Shown here piece by piece: positions 37,676 through 46,400 of a DNA stretch of 64,000 nt. The notes beneath the pieces were generated by a model that was given only the letters and a program-made list of their open reading frames with translations, searched no databases and had not been told where the DNA came from. Every line of letters begins with the position of its first letter. Positions within the stretch are counted from its first letter, which is position 1. The position numbers were made by a program, and so were the translations under genes. Source of the stretch: Acidovorax_G lacteus (GTDB lineage Bacteria > Pseudomonadota > Gammaproteobacteria > Burkholderiales > Burkholderiaceae_C); the NCBI RefSeq assembly GCF_039540375.1, contig NZ_BAABEX010000001.1, positions 1 through 64,000 of the forward strand. Direction: 5' to 3'.

Positions 37676-39027
37676 GGGGAGGACTCCACGGTGGGAACGG
37701 ACGAGGCGTCGGTGTGCAGCCAGTGCGCGTGGCGCGTGCGCACCCGCGCACCCAGCAGCGTGAGCAGGTGCATGAGCCCCATCCAGGTGCGCTCAAAGGC
37801 CGGCATCTCGCCCGGCACCTGCTGCAGATAGCGGCCCAGTACGCGCTGGTGGGCTGGCTCGGTCAGTGGCGGCGGGGTTTTGGTGGCGAAGTCGAACACG
37901 GGCTGCGTGAAGGGTTCGAGCTGCCAGGCCTGCATGGGCGCCAGCACCGGCGCGCATGCGCTGCGGTAGGTGGGCAGCGGCAGGTCGGCCGAGACCAGGC
38001 CCAAGGCCTGGTAGGCCGCCAGCACCTGGGCGTCGCGGTCGGGGGCGGCCGCGGGCCGCAGCAGGGCCGACCAGGCCGAGCGCACCTGCGCGCGGAACGG
38101 GCCCGACAGCGCGCGCGTGCAGCCAAAGTCGAGCACGCCCACCGTGCCGTCGGCCGCGAACAGAAAGTTGCCAGGATGCGGGTCGGCATGGATGCTGCCC
38201 AGGCCGAACATGCAGTGCAGCGTCCAGTCCCACAGGTGCTGGCCCGCCTGGTCGCGCAAGGCCTGGGCCGGTTGGGTGGCCAGCCACTGGGCCAGCGGCT
38301 GGCCCGGCAAGAACGGCTGCGTGAGGACCTGCGCACGGGTGTGCGACAGGATGGGCTGCGCGATGACCACGCCGGGCTGCGCTGCGTGCGTGGCAAACCA
38401 CTGCTGCTGCTCGGCCTCGTGCCGGTAGTCCAGCTCGCGGCGCAGCGTGGATTCGATCTCGGCTACCACGCCATCGAGCACGGTGCCAGAGGGCAGGGGC
38501 AGATCGGTGTGGGCCAGTGCGCGCAGCGCGGTGCGCAGCAGCTGCATGTCGCTGGCAATGGTGCCGGCCATGCCCGGGTACTGCACTTTCACGGCCACGG
38601 TGCCATGGCCGGCCAGCTCGGCGCGATGCACCTGGCCCAGGCTGGCTGCGGCAAAGGCCGTGGGCTCGAAGTGCGTGAACAGCGCTTGGGGCTCCTGCCC
38701 GAAGGCCTGGCGGAACACGCGGCCCACCACTGCGCGGCTAAGCGCCGGTGCCTGGTAGTGCGCGCGCGCAAGTTCGTTGCGCACGCCTTCGGGCAGCAGT
38801 TGCGGGTGCATGGCCAGCAGCTGCGACACCTTGAGCGCCGAGCCGCGCAGTTGCCCGAGCGCGCCAAACAGGATGCGGCCGAGCGCCGCCTCGTGCGCCG
38901 CCTGCTCGGCCGGTGTGGCGGTGCGCGTGCGGTGGCCCAGCGTGGCCAGGCCGATGCGCGCTGCCGCAAGCCCCGTGATGGCTCCGCGCGCAAGCTTGCC
39001 GGTGCGCGGTGCGTCAGCGCCGTCCAT
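37672..39027 (-). CDS. AarF/UbiB/ABC1-family atypical kinase
   Basis: 451-residue protein of the ADCK/UbiB family, atypical kinases linked to quinone or lipid biology. The KxGQ region reads GSALKVSQLLAMHPQLLPEG, with Ser instead of Gly before Gln. The Ala-rich loop is FAAASLGQVHRAEL, the ATP-binding lysine is in VAVKVQYPGM, and the catalytic part is GSIHADPHPGNFLF and VLDFGCTR. It is in an operon with tetR and a DUF2867 gene and not with ubi genes, so it is more likely a family member with another role. Start at 39027 overlaps the previous gene by 14 bp. Confidence 0.85.
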   Translation of the reverse strand: MDGADAPRTGKLARGAITGLAAARIGLATLGHRTRTATPAEQAAHEAALGRILFGALGQLRGSALKVSQLLAMHPQLLPEGVRNELARAHYQAPALSRAVVGRVFRQAFGQEPQALFTHFEPTAFAAASLGQVHRAELAGHGTVAVKVQYPGMAGTIASDMQLLRTALRALAHTDLPLPSGTVLDGVVAEIESTLRRELDYRHEAEQQQWFATHAAQPGVVIAQPILSHTRAQVLTQPFLPGQPLAQWLATQPAQALRDQAGQHLWDWTLHCMFGLGSIHADPHPGNFLFAADGTVGVLDFGCTRALSGPFRAQVRSAWSALLRPAAAPDRDAQVLAAYQALGLVSADLPLPTYRSACAPVLAPMQAWQLEPFTQPVFDFATKTPPPLTEPAHQRVLGRYLQQVPGEMPAFERTWMGLMHLLTLLGARVRTRHAHWLHTDASSVPTVESSP

Positions 39028-39586
39028 AGGCGGCCACGCGCTGCGCCGTGCCCCGTGCAATCACGCGGTGAAAAGGCGTGACCACCGCCATGTACGCATG
39101 GCCCAGCGCGTTGTGGATGTGCACCACGGTGCTGAGCACCACCGTGGGCGGGCTGTCGGGCGCGTGGTGTTTGCTGATGGAGACCTGCACATCGAGGTGC
39201 CGGTCGTCCTGGCCCATCACCACCTCGGTGTCGCTCAGGTGCCGGATGCGGAAGATCCCCACGCGGTCGCCCACGCGGTAGCTGCGCGCGTCGTGCAGCG
39301 CGCGGCCGCTGGCGGGCGGGTGGCCGTCCTGCAGCTGGCCCAGGTCTTTGAGGCCCACCAGCCGCACCGCCTTGTTGCGCACCCACATGAGCCCGCGCAC
39401 CCAGGCGGGCGTGCGCTGCGCCACATCCAGCCAGGCCTGCAGCGGCGTGCGCGCCGGGTGCTGGTCGGCCACCAGGTAAGCGTCCGCAAACTGGGCACCA
39501 GCCGTGGCCTGGTAAATCACGGTGCCCGGCGGCACGGGCACGGCCTGCACCGGGGGCAGGGCGCTGGGGTGGAGCGTGGCGGTCAT
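39014..39586 (-). CDS. DUF2867 family protein
   Basis: 190-residue soluble protein. Middle segments are FADAYLVADQHPARTPLQAW and LMWVRNKAVRLVGLKDLGQL. The end reads VVLSTVVHIHNALGHAYMAV followed by VTPFHRVIARG, typical of DUF2867. Function is unknown. Its ATG overlaps the tetR stop by 4 bp. Confidence 0.78.
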   Translation of the reverse strand: MTATLHPSALPPVQAVPVPPGTVIYQATAGAQFADAYLVADQHPARTPLQAWLDVAQRTPAWVRGLMWVRNKAVRLVGLKDLGQLQDGHPPASGRALHDARSYRVGDRVGIFRIRHLSDTEVVMGQDDRHLDVQVSISKHHAPDSPPTVVLSTVVHIHNALGHAYMAVVTPFHRVIARGTAQRVAAYGRR

Positions 39587-40509
39587 GGGGCGGTCTTTCG
39601 GCTGCGGGGGCGGCGGGTGGGCGGCGGGGTGGGGGCGCCGTCGGGTGCAGACGCGGATCGGGCGGCGGGTGCGGAAGGGGGGGTGACTGCCCGACGGCGC
39701 TTGGGCGGTGCGGGCGCGTCGGTGGCGTTGCGGGCCGGTGCAGGGGCCGGTGCCCCGGCCTGCGGCGTTGCAAAGCCCGCCGCCATGCCGCCGAAGTGCT
39801 GGCGTGCGCCCTGCAGCAGGCCCAGCAGGTGGCCGCCGGGCTGCAGCAGCCGCACCATCTGGCTGCGCAGCATGAAGCCGCCCAGCTCCAGCAGCCGGTG
39901 CGGCAGGCCGCTGCGCAGCACCAGCACGCCCACCTGCAAGGCCAGGTCCACCAGTTGGGCGGTGTCGCTGGTCTCGGGGCTGGTGTCGGCCATCCAGTAC
40001 GCGATGACGGCGGCCAGAAAGTCCACGTACAGCGCCCCGGCCAGCACCTCGAAGCCCGGGTAGGGCAGCTCGCCGCGCGCCTGCGCCTCGCGGATGAAGC
40101 CGGTGACGGTCGTCTGCAGCGCGCTGCGGCCCGGCAGCGGGCCTGCCAGCAGCGCCAGCGGCGCGGCGCGCGTCACCTCGCGGATCACGGCCACGAAGGC
40201 TTTGTCAGGCTCGAGGCGCTCCAGCACCGCATCGGTCAGGCGCTGCAGCTGTTCGTGCAGCTGATAGTCGGCAAAGCAGGGCGTGGCCAGCGTGTCGGCA
40301 ATTGCCTGGTGGGCCACCTCGTCCAGGTAGCCGAGCACCAGCCGGTCTTTGGTCGGGAAGTACTTGTAGATGGTCGCGTCGCCAATGCCCGCCGCGCGCG
40401 CGATGTCTTTCATCGTCGTGCCGTCGTAGCCCTGGCGCGTCATGAGCGCGACCGCGCTGGCCAGAATCTGGCGGCGCGTGGCGTCTTGCTGTTGGCGGGT
40501 GGTTTTCAA
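39583..40509 (-). CDS. TetR-family regulator with a basic proline-rich tail
   Basis: About 308 residues, longer than the usual 190-220. The helix-turn-helix reads RRQILASAVALMTRQGYDGT then TMKDIARAAGIGDATIYKYF. A ligand domain follows to about residue 235. The rest is a low-complexity Ala/Pro/Arg/Lys tail (PPKRRRAVTPPS, RRPRSRKTAP). No suitable ATG precedes the helix-turn-helix; I choose the TTG at 40509. It heads the operon and an inverted repeat sits just upstream. Confidence 0.8.
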   Translation of the reverse strand: MKTTRQQQDATRRQILASAVALMTRQGYDGTTMKDIARAAGIGDATIYKYFPTKDRLVLGYLDEVAHQAIADTLATPCFADYQLHEQLQRLTDAVLERLEPDKAFVAVIREVTRAAPLALLAGPLPGRSALQTTVTGFIREAQARGELPYPGFEVLAGALYVDFLAAVIAYWMADTSPETSDTAQLVDLALQVGVLVLRSGLPHRLLELGGFMLRSQMVRLLQPGGHLLGLLQGARQHFGGMAAGFATPQAGAPAPAPARNATDAPAPPKRRRAVTPPSAPAARSASAPDGAPTPPPTRRPRSRKTAP

Positions 40510-40517
40510 TTGACTAT

Positions 40518-40547
40518 CTTTAAAAATCGCTGAATTGCGTTTTAAAG
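40518..40547. promoter_or_regulatory. Inverted repeat upstream of the TetR gene
   Basis: CTTTAAAA (40518-40525) faces TTTTAAAG (40540-40547) across 14 bp in the only AT-rich patch of the region. It starts 9 bp upstream of the proposed TTG start. It is a likely autoregulatory operator overlapping the promoter. Confidence 0.5.
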
Positions 40548-40635
40548 AATAGTGGTTTCGTTTTTTCGCGTCAACCCAACCGTTGCAGGGGCCTGAGGGT
40601 GCGCGCTGGGGCCCTGGAGCGGATGTTTTGAGGGT

Positions 40636-40693
40636 GTTTTTGGCCGCTGATCCAGCAAAATCAGGCACGAGCAGCTATTAAATAAATAGCAAA
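40636..40693. repeat. Hairpin repeat family B, copy B5
   Basis: GTTTTTGGCCGCTGATCC is followed by GGCACGAGCAGCTATTAAAT and AAATAGCAAAGGCC. The core GCACGAGCAGCTATTAAATA matches copies B4 and B6; the left hairpin arm is decayed. Confidence 0.55.
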
Positions 40694-40842
40694 GGCCGTG
40701 GGTGTGCGGCAACTCCCGAGCTCCGCGCACGACTGAGCACACGAACACGCGCACGTCCGGGCCGAGCCTGCCATCGCCGGGGGGCGCAGCGGCTGTCGGC
40801 ACCGGCTGTGGGCACCGCGTGCGGGGCGCGCCGCCTGCGCGC

Positions 40843-41574
40843 TCAGCGCCGCATGTGTTCGAAGACTTCGAACTCCCAGCTGCGCATGGCCAGCAGCAGG
40901 GTGTATCCCTCGCGCTCGCTGGCGGGCACCTTCTGGTCGGCCAGGTGCTGCTGGGCAAAGTCCTGCGCCACGCGCTGCATGCGCTCAAGGAACGAGGGCG
41001 CCAGCGCCCGGCTGACCGAGCCGTGCACCAGCATCACGCCTTCGCCCGGGCCGCCAAAGCCGCCGGCAAAGTAGTCGAGCAGCGCATGCTCGCGAAAGAA
41101 CGTCATCATCGGCCCGTGGGGCCGCCAGCGGAAGGTTTTGGCGAGCTTGAGCCGGTAGCGGTTCAGCGGCTTGAGTTCGATGATGCCGATGCGGTCGAGC
41201 TGCGCCAGGTACTTGATGCCCTCGGCCTCGCTGAGCCGGTAGGCGGCCACGATCTGCTCCAGCGTCCACTGGCTGAGCACGCAGATCGCCATGAGCATCA
41301 GCTTCTTGTCGGCCACCACCGCCTTTTCCTGCTCCAGGCTCAGCTCCTGCAGCAGGGGCTGGCTGTCGGCCACGCGGCGCGCCAGGTCGGCAAAGTCCAG
41401 CGCCAGCGCGCGGCAGATGGCGTCGATGCGCGACAGCGGCATGTCGCCCTTGGCCAGCATGCGCTTGACGCTCGACTCGGCCATGCCCAGGGCCTCGGCC
41501 AGGTCGGCGTAGGTCATCTGGGCGGCCTTGAGTTCCTTCTTGAGGGCGGCAACGAGGTCGGCGGTGGTGCTCAT
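40843..41574 (-). CDS. Helix-turn-helix (XRE-type) transcriptional regulator
   Basis: 243-residue protein. The N-terminal DNA-binding domain reads ALKKELKAAQMTYADLAEAL then GMAESSVKRMLAKGDMPLSR (residues ~9-50), like Cro/C1 proteins. The rest is a helical domain with EQIVAAYRLSEAEGIKYLAQ and a C-terminal part ending RSWEFEVFEHMRR. Its ligand is unknown. A perfect palindrome touches its start codon, strong evidence of autoregulation. Confidence 0.85.
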   Translation of the reverse strand: MSTTADLVAALKKELKAAQMTYADLAEALGMAESSVKRMLAKGDMPLSRIDAICRALALDFADLARRVADSQPLLQELSLEQEKAVVADKKLMLMAICVLSQWTLEQIVAAYRLSEAEGIKYLAQLDRIGIIELKPLNRYRLKLAKTFRWRPHGPMMTFFREHALLDYFAGGFGGPGEGVMLVHGSVSRALAPSFLERMQRVAQDFAQQHLADQKVPASEREGYTLLLAMRSWEFEVFEHMRR

Positions 41575-41595
41575 GGGTATCGATTATCGATACCC
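41575..41595. promoter_or_regulatory. Perfect palindrome abutting the XRE regulator start codon
   Basis: GGGTATCGAT, one T, then ATCGATACCC: perfect 10-bp arms directly next to the ATG at 41574. It takes the place where a ribosome-binding site would be. Likely operator for the XRE regulator. Confidence 0.75.
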
Positions 41596-41692
41596 GCAGT
41601 GCGTTGGGTAGCGCCTGTTGCACTTTGGCGGCACTTGCGCGGCGGCGGCTGCCGACACTGCGGCGCAACCCGTTTCACACAAGGAGACCGCT

Positions 41693-42658
41693 GTGCCACC
41701 CGAATCCCGCCCCTGTTCCCGCCTCCACCGGTCGTCTGGCCCCGGCCCGCGCATCCCGCAGCCCGCCAGCCTGCACCGTGCCGTGCTGCCCCCGCGCCCA
41801 GCCGCAGCCCCGGCAACCACCGCCTGGACGCTGCCCGAACGCCTGCTGGCCGCGGCCGTGCTGCTGCTGGTGGCCGCCGCGGCCCTGCTGCCCGCCTGGC
41901 AGCCGCCCGGCGCGCTGCTGGCTCCGTACGCCGACGCCCGCACGCTGGTCGGCCTGCCGCATGCGATGGACGTGCTCACCAACCTGCCGTTTGCGCTGGT
42001 CGGGCTGTGGGGCCTGTGGAGCCTGCGCCGCGGCCCGGGCGGCTGGGGCGTGGCCGTGCCCGCAGCGCTGGCGCGGCTGTTCTTTACAGGGCTCGTGGCC
42101 ACGGCCGCTGGATCGGCCTGGTACCACCTGCAGCCCGACGCCGCCGGCCTGCTGTGGGACCGTGCGGGCATGGCGCTGGCCTTTGCCGGCCTGCTGGGCC
42201 TGGCCGCCGCCCACCGCGTGAGTGCGCGCAGCGGCGTGGCCCTGGCCGCGCTCACCCTGCCCGCAGGCCTGCTGGCCGCGTGGCTGGACGCCGCCGCGGG
42301 CAACGTGCTGCCCTGGGCGCTGCTGCAGTTTGGCGGGCTGGCCTTGCTTCTGGGCCTGGCGCTGCGCCCGGCGCGTGCGGGGCTGCCCGCGCTGTCGCTG
42401 GCGGCCGTGATCGCCTGCTACGCCGTGGCCAAGCTGCTGGAGATGGCCGACCATGCGGTGTTCGAGGCCACAGGCCAGTGGGTGTCGGGCCACAGCCTCA
42501 AGCATGCGGTGGCCGCGCTGGCCGCGGTGCCCGTGTGCGTTGCAGGCGCGACACGCCGCCATGGCGCTGCCACAGCGGGCGTGGACAATGGCGCGCACCG
42601 TCCGACCCGGCCCTGGGCCGAGAAACGCGCACCCCTGCGCCGCACAGCCCCCCTGTGA
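41693..42658 (+). CDS. Membrane protein of the ceramidase/CREST type
   Basis: 321-residue integral membrane protein with about seven spans. The motifs LTNLPFALVGLWGLWSL, GSAWYHLQPD, WDRAGMALAF and SGHSLKHAVAALAAV give the Ser/His/Asp/His pattern of CREST-superfamily metal-dependent membrane hydrolases (alkaline ceramidase-like). The substrate in bacteria is unknown. I choose the GTG at 41693, since AAGGAG lies 7 bp upstream and the earlier codons lack a site. A separate ATG frame continues downstream as the next gene. Confidence 0.75.
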   Translation: MPPESRPCSRLHRSSGPGPRIPQPASLHRAVLPPRPAAAPATTAWTLPERLLAAAVLLLVAAAALLPAWQPPGALLAPYADARTLVGLPHAMDVLTNLPFALVGLWGLWSLRRGPGGWGVAVPAALARLFFTGLVATAAGSAWYHLQPDAAGLLWDRAGMALAFAGLLGLAAAHRVSARSGVALAALTLPAGLLAAWLDAAAGNVLPWALLQFGGLALLLGLALRPARAGLPALSLAAVIACYAVAKLLEMADHAVFEATGQWVSGHSLKHAVAALAAVPVCVAGATRRHGAATAGVDNGAHRPTRPWAEKRAPLRRTAPL

Positions 42659-42684
42659 CGAACGGACCCGCGAGGAGGAAATCC

Positions 42685-44610
42685 ATGACGCAACACTCGA
42701 CCCTGCCCGCCGGGCATGAAGACCCGAACCAGTTCGCCCTGCTGGGCCAGCGCCGCTTTGCGCCGTTCTTCTGGACGCAGTTTTCGGGCGCGGCCAACGA
42801 CAACCTGTTCAAGTTCGCGTTCACCGTGATGGTCACCTACCAGATCCAGGTGGCCTGGCTGCCGCCCGCCCTGGCCGGGCTGGTCATCGGGGCGCTGTTC
42901 ATCCTGCCGTTCCTGCTGTTCTCAGCCACCAGCGGTCAGCTGGCCGACAAATACGACAAGCGCCGGCTGATCGTGTTCGTGAAGCGGCTGGAGATGGCCA
43001 TCATGGCGATTGCCGCCTGGGGCTTCTTCTCGCAGAACGTGCCGGTGCTGCTGGCCTGCACCTTTTTGATGGGCCTGCACTCCACCTTGTTTGGCCCCGT
43101 GAAGTTTGCTTACATGCCCCAGGTGCTGACCGAGCGCGAGCTCACGGGCGGCAACGGCATGGTCGAGATGGGCACCTTCGTGGCCATTTTGCTGGGCAAC
43201 GTGGCGGGCGGGCTGATCATTGCCGTGCCCGAGATCGGCGCGCACCATGTGGGCTTTGCCTGCGTGGGCCTGGCGATTGCGGGGCGCGTGGTGTCGGGCT
43301 ACATCCCCTCGCTGCCGCCCACCGATCCAGGTCTGACCATCAACTGGAACCCCTTCACCGAAACCTGGCGCAACCTCAAGCTCGCGCACGAGAACATCGT
43401 GGTGTTCCGCTCGTTGCTGGGCATCAGCTGGATGTGGTTCTTCGGCGCGGTGTTCCTGAGCCAGTTTCCGAGCTTTGCCAAAGAGGTGCTGCACGGCAAC
43501 GAGCAGGTGGCCTCGCTGCTGCTCGTGGTGTTCTCGGTGGGCATCGGCATCGGCTCGCTGCTGTGCGAGGTGCTCTCGCGCCGCCATGTCGAAATCGGCC
43601 TGGTGCCGCTGGGTGCGATTGGCATGAGCGTGTTCGCGGTGGACCTGTACTTCGCCTCGCGCGCGCTGCCGCCGTCCGAAATCATGGGCATTGGCGCGTT
43701 TCTGGCCGAGGGCGCGCACTGGCGCGTGATGCTGGACCTGGGCCTGCTCGCGCTGTTTGCCGGCCTGTACAGCGTGCCCATGTACGCGCTGATCCAGATG
43801 CGCGCCCAGCCCACGCACCGCGCACGCATCATTGCAGCCAACAACATCCTCAACGCGCTGTTCATGATCGCCAGCTCGCTGATCGCGGGGGCGCTGCTGG
43901 GGGCGGGCTTCTCGGTGCCGCAGATCTTCCTGTTCACCGGCCTGGCCAACGCTGTGGTGGCGGCCTACATCTTCCTGCTGGTGCCCGAATATCTGCTGCG
44001 CTTCGTGGCCTGGGTGCTGTCGCGCTTCGTGTACCGCTTCAAGGTGCAGGGCGACGAATACCTGCCCGCCCAAGGCGCGGCCATCCTGGCCTGCAACCAT
44101 GTGAGCTTTGTCGATGCCGTGCTGCTCATGGCCGCCAGCCCGCGGCCCATCTACTTCGTGATGGACCACCGCATCTTCCGAGTGCCGGTGCTGGGCTGGC
44201 TGTTCCGCCTGGCCAAGGCCATTCCGATTGCGCCCTACAAGGAAGACGCCGCCACCTACGAGGCCGCTTTCGAGCGCGCCACACAGGTGCTGCGCGAAGG
44301 CGACCTGCTGGCCATCTTCCCCGAAGGCGGCATCACCCAGGACGGGCAGTTGCAGGAGTTCAAGGGCGGGATCATGAAGATCCTCGACCGCGCACGCGAC
44401 GAAGGCATCGAGGCTCCAGTGATCCCGATGGCGCTGACCAACTTGTGGGGCTCGTTCTTCAGCCGCGTGGAGCGGGGCACGGCCATGGTGCGCCCCTTCC
44501 GCCGCGGCATGTTCAGCCGTGTGGGCCTGAACGTGGGCGCGCCCGTGGCCCCGCGCGAAGTGCAGCCCGAGCGCCTGCGCGCCCAGGTGGCGCAGCTGCT
44601 GCAGGCCTGA
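42685..44610 (+). CDS. LplT-like MFS transporter fused to PlsC-type acyltransferase
   Basis: 641-residue fusion. Residues 1 to ~430 are a major-facilitator transporter (FFWTQFSGAANDNLFKFAFT, SGQLADKYDKRRLIVFVKRL) like LplT, the lysophospholipid flippase. Residues ~445-641 are a 1-acylglycerolphosphate acyltransferase domain with HX4D (NHVSFVDA, His472 and Asp477) and FPEGG at 545. In E. coli, LplT works with Aas, a PlsC plus acyl-ligase fusion; here the transporter carries PlsC and no ligase. It probably brings lysophospholipids into the inner membrane and re-acylates them. Start ATG at 42685, GAGGAGGAA upstream. Confidence 0.92.
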   Translation: MTQHSTLPAGHEDPNQFALLGQRRFAPFFWTQFSGAANDNLFKFAFTVMVTYQIQVAWLPPALAGLVIGALFILPFLLFSATSGQLADKYDKRRLIVFVKRLEMAIMAIAAWGFFSQNVPVLLACTFLMGLHSTLFGPVKFAYMPQVLTERELTGGNGMVEMGTFVAILLGNVAGGLIIAVPEIGAHHVGFACVGLAIAGRVVSGYIPSLPPTDPGLTINWNPFTETWRNLKLAHENIVVFRSLLGISWMWFFGAVFLSQFPSFAKEVLHGNEQVASLLLVVFSVGIGIGSLLCEVLSRRHVEIGLVPLGAIGMSVFAVDLYFASRALPPSEIMGIGAFLAEGAHWRVMLDLGLLALFAGLYSVPMYALIQMRAQPTHRARIIAANNILNALFMIASSLIAGALLGAGFSVPQIFLFTGLANAVVAAYIFLLVPEYLLRFVAWVLSRFVYRFKVQGDEYLPAQGAAILACNHVSFVDAVLLMAASPRPIYFVMDHRIFRVPVLGWLFRLAKAIPIAPYKEDAATYEAAFERATQVLREGDLLAIFPEGGITQDGQLQEFKGGIMKILDRARDEGIEAPVIPMALTNLWGSFFSRVERGTAMVRPFRRGMFSRVGLNVGAPVAPREVQPERLRAQVAQLLQA

Positions 44611-44713
44611 GAGGGGCTGCGCTGCCGGGGCGTGGGCCCCGGCGGTGGTTCAGATCAGCGACAGCCGCGCCAGGTACTCCAGGTGGGCCTGGCGTGCGGC
44701 TGGCGCAGCGGCA

Positions 44714-45730
44714 TCAGCCGTTGCGAAAAAGAAAGCTGTAGGCGTTGAGCGCCGGCACCCCTCCCAGGTGCGCATACAGCACGCGAGAGCCCTCGGGGAA
44801 TTCGCCCTTGCGCACCTTGTCGATCATGCCGTGCATGGACTTGCCCTCGTACACCGGGTCGGTCAGCATGCCCTCCTGGCGCGCGCACAGGCGGATGGCT
44901 TCGAGCGTACCCTCGTTGGGCAGGCCGTATTCGGGGCCGCCGTAGCGCGTGTCCAGCACCACATCCTCGGCTGTGATGGCCTGGCCCAGTTCCACGAGCT
45001 GTGCGGTGTGCTGGGCGATGCGCAGGATCTGCGCGTGCGTTTTCTCGGGCTTGGCCGAGGCGTCAATGCCGATCACCCGGCGCGCCCGGCCATCGGCGGC
45101 AAAACCCACCACCATGCCGGCCTGCGTGCTGCCCGTGACGGAGCACACGACGATGTAGTCGAACTGGAAGCCCAGTTCTTTTTCTTGCGCGCGCACTTCC
45201 TCGGCAAAGCCCACAAAGCCCAGGCCGCCGTACGGGTGCTCGGAGCAGCCCGCCGGAATCGGGAAGGGCTTGCCGCCGGCTTTGCGCACATCTTCCATGG
45301 CCTGCTCCCAGCTGGGGCGGATGCCGATGTCAAAGCCCGCCGCGTCCAGCCGCACATCGGCGCCCAGGATGCGGCTCATCTCGATGTTGCCCACGCGGTC
45401 GTACACCGCGTCGGAGTAGTTGACCCAGTTTTCCTGCACCAGCACGCACTTCATGCCCAGGTGCGCGGCCACGGCCGCCACCTGGCGTGTCTGGTTCGAC
45501 TGGATGCCGCCAATCGACACCAGCGTGTCGTAGCCGCCCTTGAGGGCCTCCGGAATCAGGTACTCGAGCTTGCGCGTCTTGTTGCCGCCAAAGGCCAGGC
45601 CCGAGTTGCAGTCCTCCCGCTTGGCATACAGGTGCACCTTGCCGCCCAGGTGGGCCGACAGGCGCGGCAGCGGGGTGATGGGCGAGGGGCCGAAGGTCAG
45701 CGGATGGCGTTCAAATTTCTGCAGGTTCAT
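44714..45730 (-). CDS. acdS: 1-aminocyclopropane-1-carboxylate deaminase
   Basis: PLP enzyme that splits ACC, the plant ethylene precursor, into 2-oxobutyrate and ammonia. The 338-residue length is exactly that of the family. The PLP lysine is Lys51 (FGGNKTRKLEYL) and Ser78 is in GGIQSNQTRQ. The residues that separate true ACC deaminase from D-cysteine desulfhydrase, Tyr-Glu in DPVYEGKSMHGM and Leu in AHLGGVPALN, are present. The gene is divergent from an Lrp-type regulator, as in other acdS loci. It suggests a plant-associated life. Confidence 0.95.
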   Translation of the reverse strand: MNLQKFERHPLTFGPSPITPLPRLSAHLGGKVHLYAKREDCNSGLAFGGNKTRKLEYLIPEALKGGYDTLVSIGGIQSNQTRQVAAVAAHLGMKCVLVQENWVNYSDAVYDRVGNIEMSRILGADVRLDAAGFDIGIRPSWEQAMEDVRKAGGKPFPIPAGCSEHPYGGLGFVGFAEEVRAQEKELGFQFDYIVVCSVTGSTQAGMVVGFAADGRARRVIGIDASAKPEKTHAQILRIAQHTAQLVELGQAITAEDVVLDTRYGGPEYGLPNEGTLEAIRLCARQEGMLTDPVYEGKSMHGMIDKVRKGEFPEGSRVLYAHLGGVPALNAYSFLFRNG

Positions 45731-45841
45731 GGCGGTTTCTCCGGGGTCGGTTGCACTCAACAGGGTGCAGTGATCGTAGGAAAAACCGTGCGCAACAGGG
45801 TTGCGAAGCAGCGGCATGGATCGGTGCTGAAGCGAGCTGGA

Positions 45842-45856
45842 TAATCTTTTTGATTA
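45842..45856. promoter_or_regulatory. Palindrome in the acdS-acdR divergent region
   Basis: TAATC-TTTTT-GATTA is a perfect inverted repeat of 5-bp arms. It lies 23 bp before the acdR start and 111 bp before acdS. This is the shape of an Lrp-type box and is probably the AcdR binding site. Confidence 0.55.
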
Positions 45857-45878
45857 CCAATGTTTCGTGAAGTACTCC

Positions 45879-46400
45879 ATGCCCGCAACAAATGTTCGTC
45901 GCACGAATGATGCACAGCCCCCCGCGCCCGCCGAGGCGCTGGACCGCACCGACCGCGCCATCCTGCGCCAGTTGCAGCGCGACGCCTCGCTGTCGAACGT
46001 GGCCCTGGCGGCCAAGGTGCACCTGAGTGCGCCCGCCTGCCTGCGGCGGGTGGAGCGGCTCAAGCGCCTGGGGCTGATCCAGGGCGTGGTGGCACTGCTC
46101 AACCCGCAGGCCGTGGGCGCGGGCATGCTGGTGATGATCGGGGTGGTGCTCGACCGCTCCACGCCCGAGTCGTTCGCGGCGTTTGAAAAGGCCGCTGCCA
46201 AAGTCTCGGGTTGCATGGAGTGCCACGTGGTCACGGGCGAATTCGACTACTTCATGCTGATCCGCACGCGCGACAGCGAGAGCTTCAACCGCCTGCACGC
46301 CGAGCAGTTGCTGTACCTGCCAGGCGTGCGGCAGATCCGCTCGTTCATGGTGCTGCGCAACGTGCTGTCGACCACCGAGCTGCCGCTGTCCATGGCCTGA
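45879..46400 (+). CDS. acdR: Lrp/AsnC-family regulator of ACC deaminase
   Basis: 173-residue regulator. The helix-turn-helix reads DRTDRAILRQLQRDASLSNV then ALAAKVHLSAPACLRRVERL. The ligand-binding (RAM) domain follows, with CHVVTGEFDYFMLIRTRDSE. Divergent position next to acdS is the standard arrangement of acdR, which activates acdS in response to ACC or leucine in other bacteria. A GTG at 45867 is an alternative start. Confidence 0.9.
   Translation: MPATNVRRTNDAQPPAPAEALDRTDRAILRQLQRDASLSNVALAAKVHLSAPACLRRVERLKRLGLIQGVVALLNPQAVGAGMLVMIGVVLDRSTPESFAAFEKAAAKVSGCMECHVVTGEFDYFMLIRTRDSESFNRLHAEQLLYLPGVRQIRSFMVLRNVLSTTELPLSMA

Noticed and set aside
40702..44610. A single 1302-residue open frame
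   Set aside because: Only the last 641 residues, from 42685, form a real protein (LplT-PlsC). The upstream part covers the XRE gene in antisense and the CREST-like gene in another frame; it is open only because GC-rich DNA has few stops.
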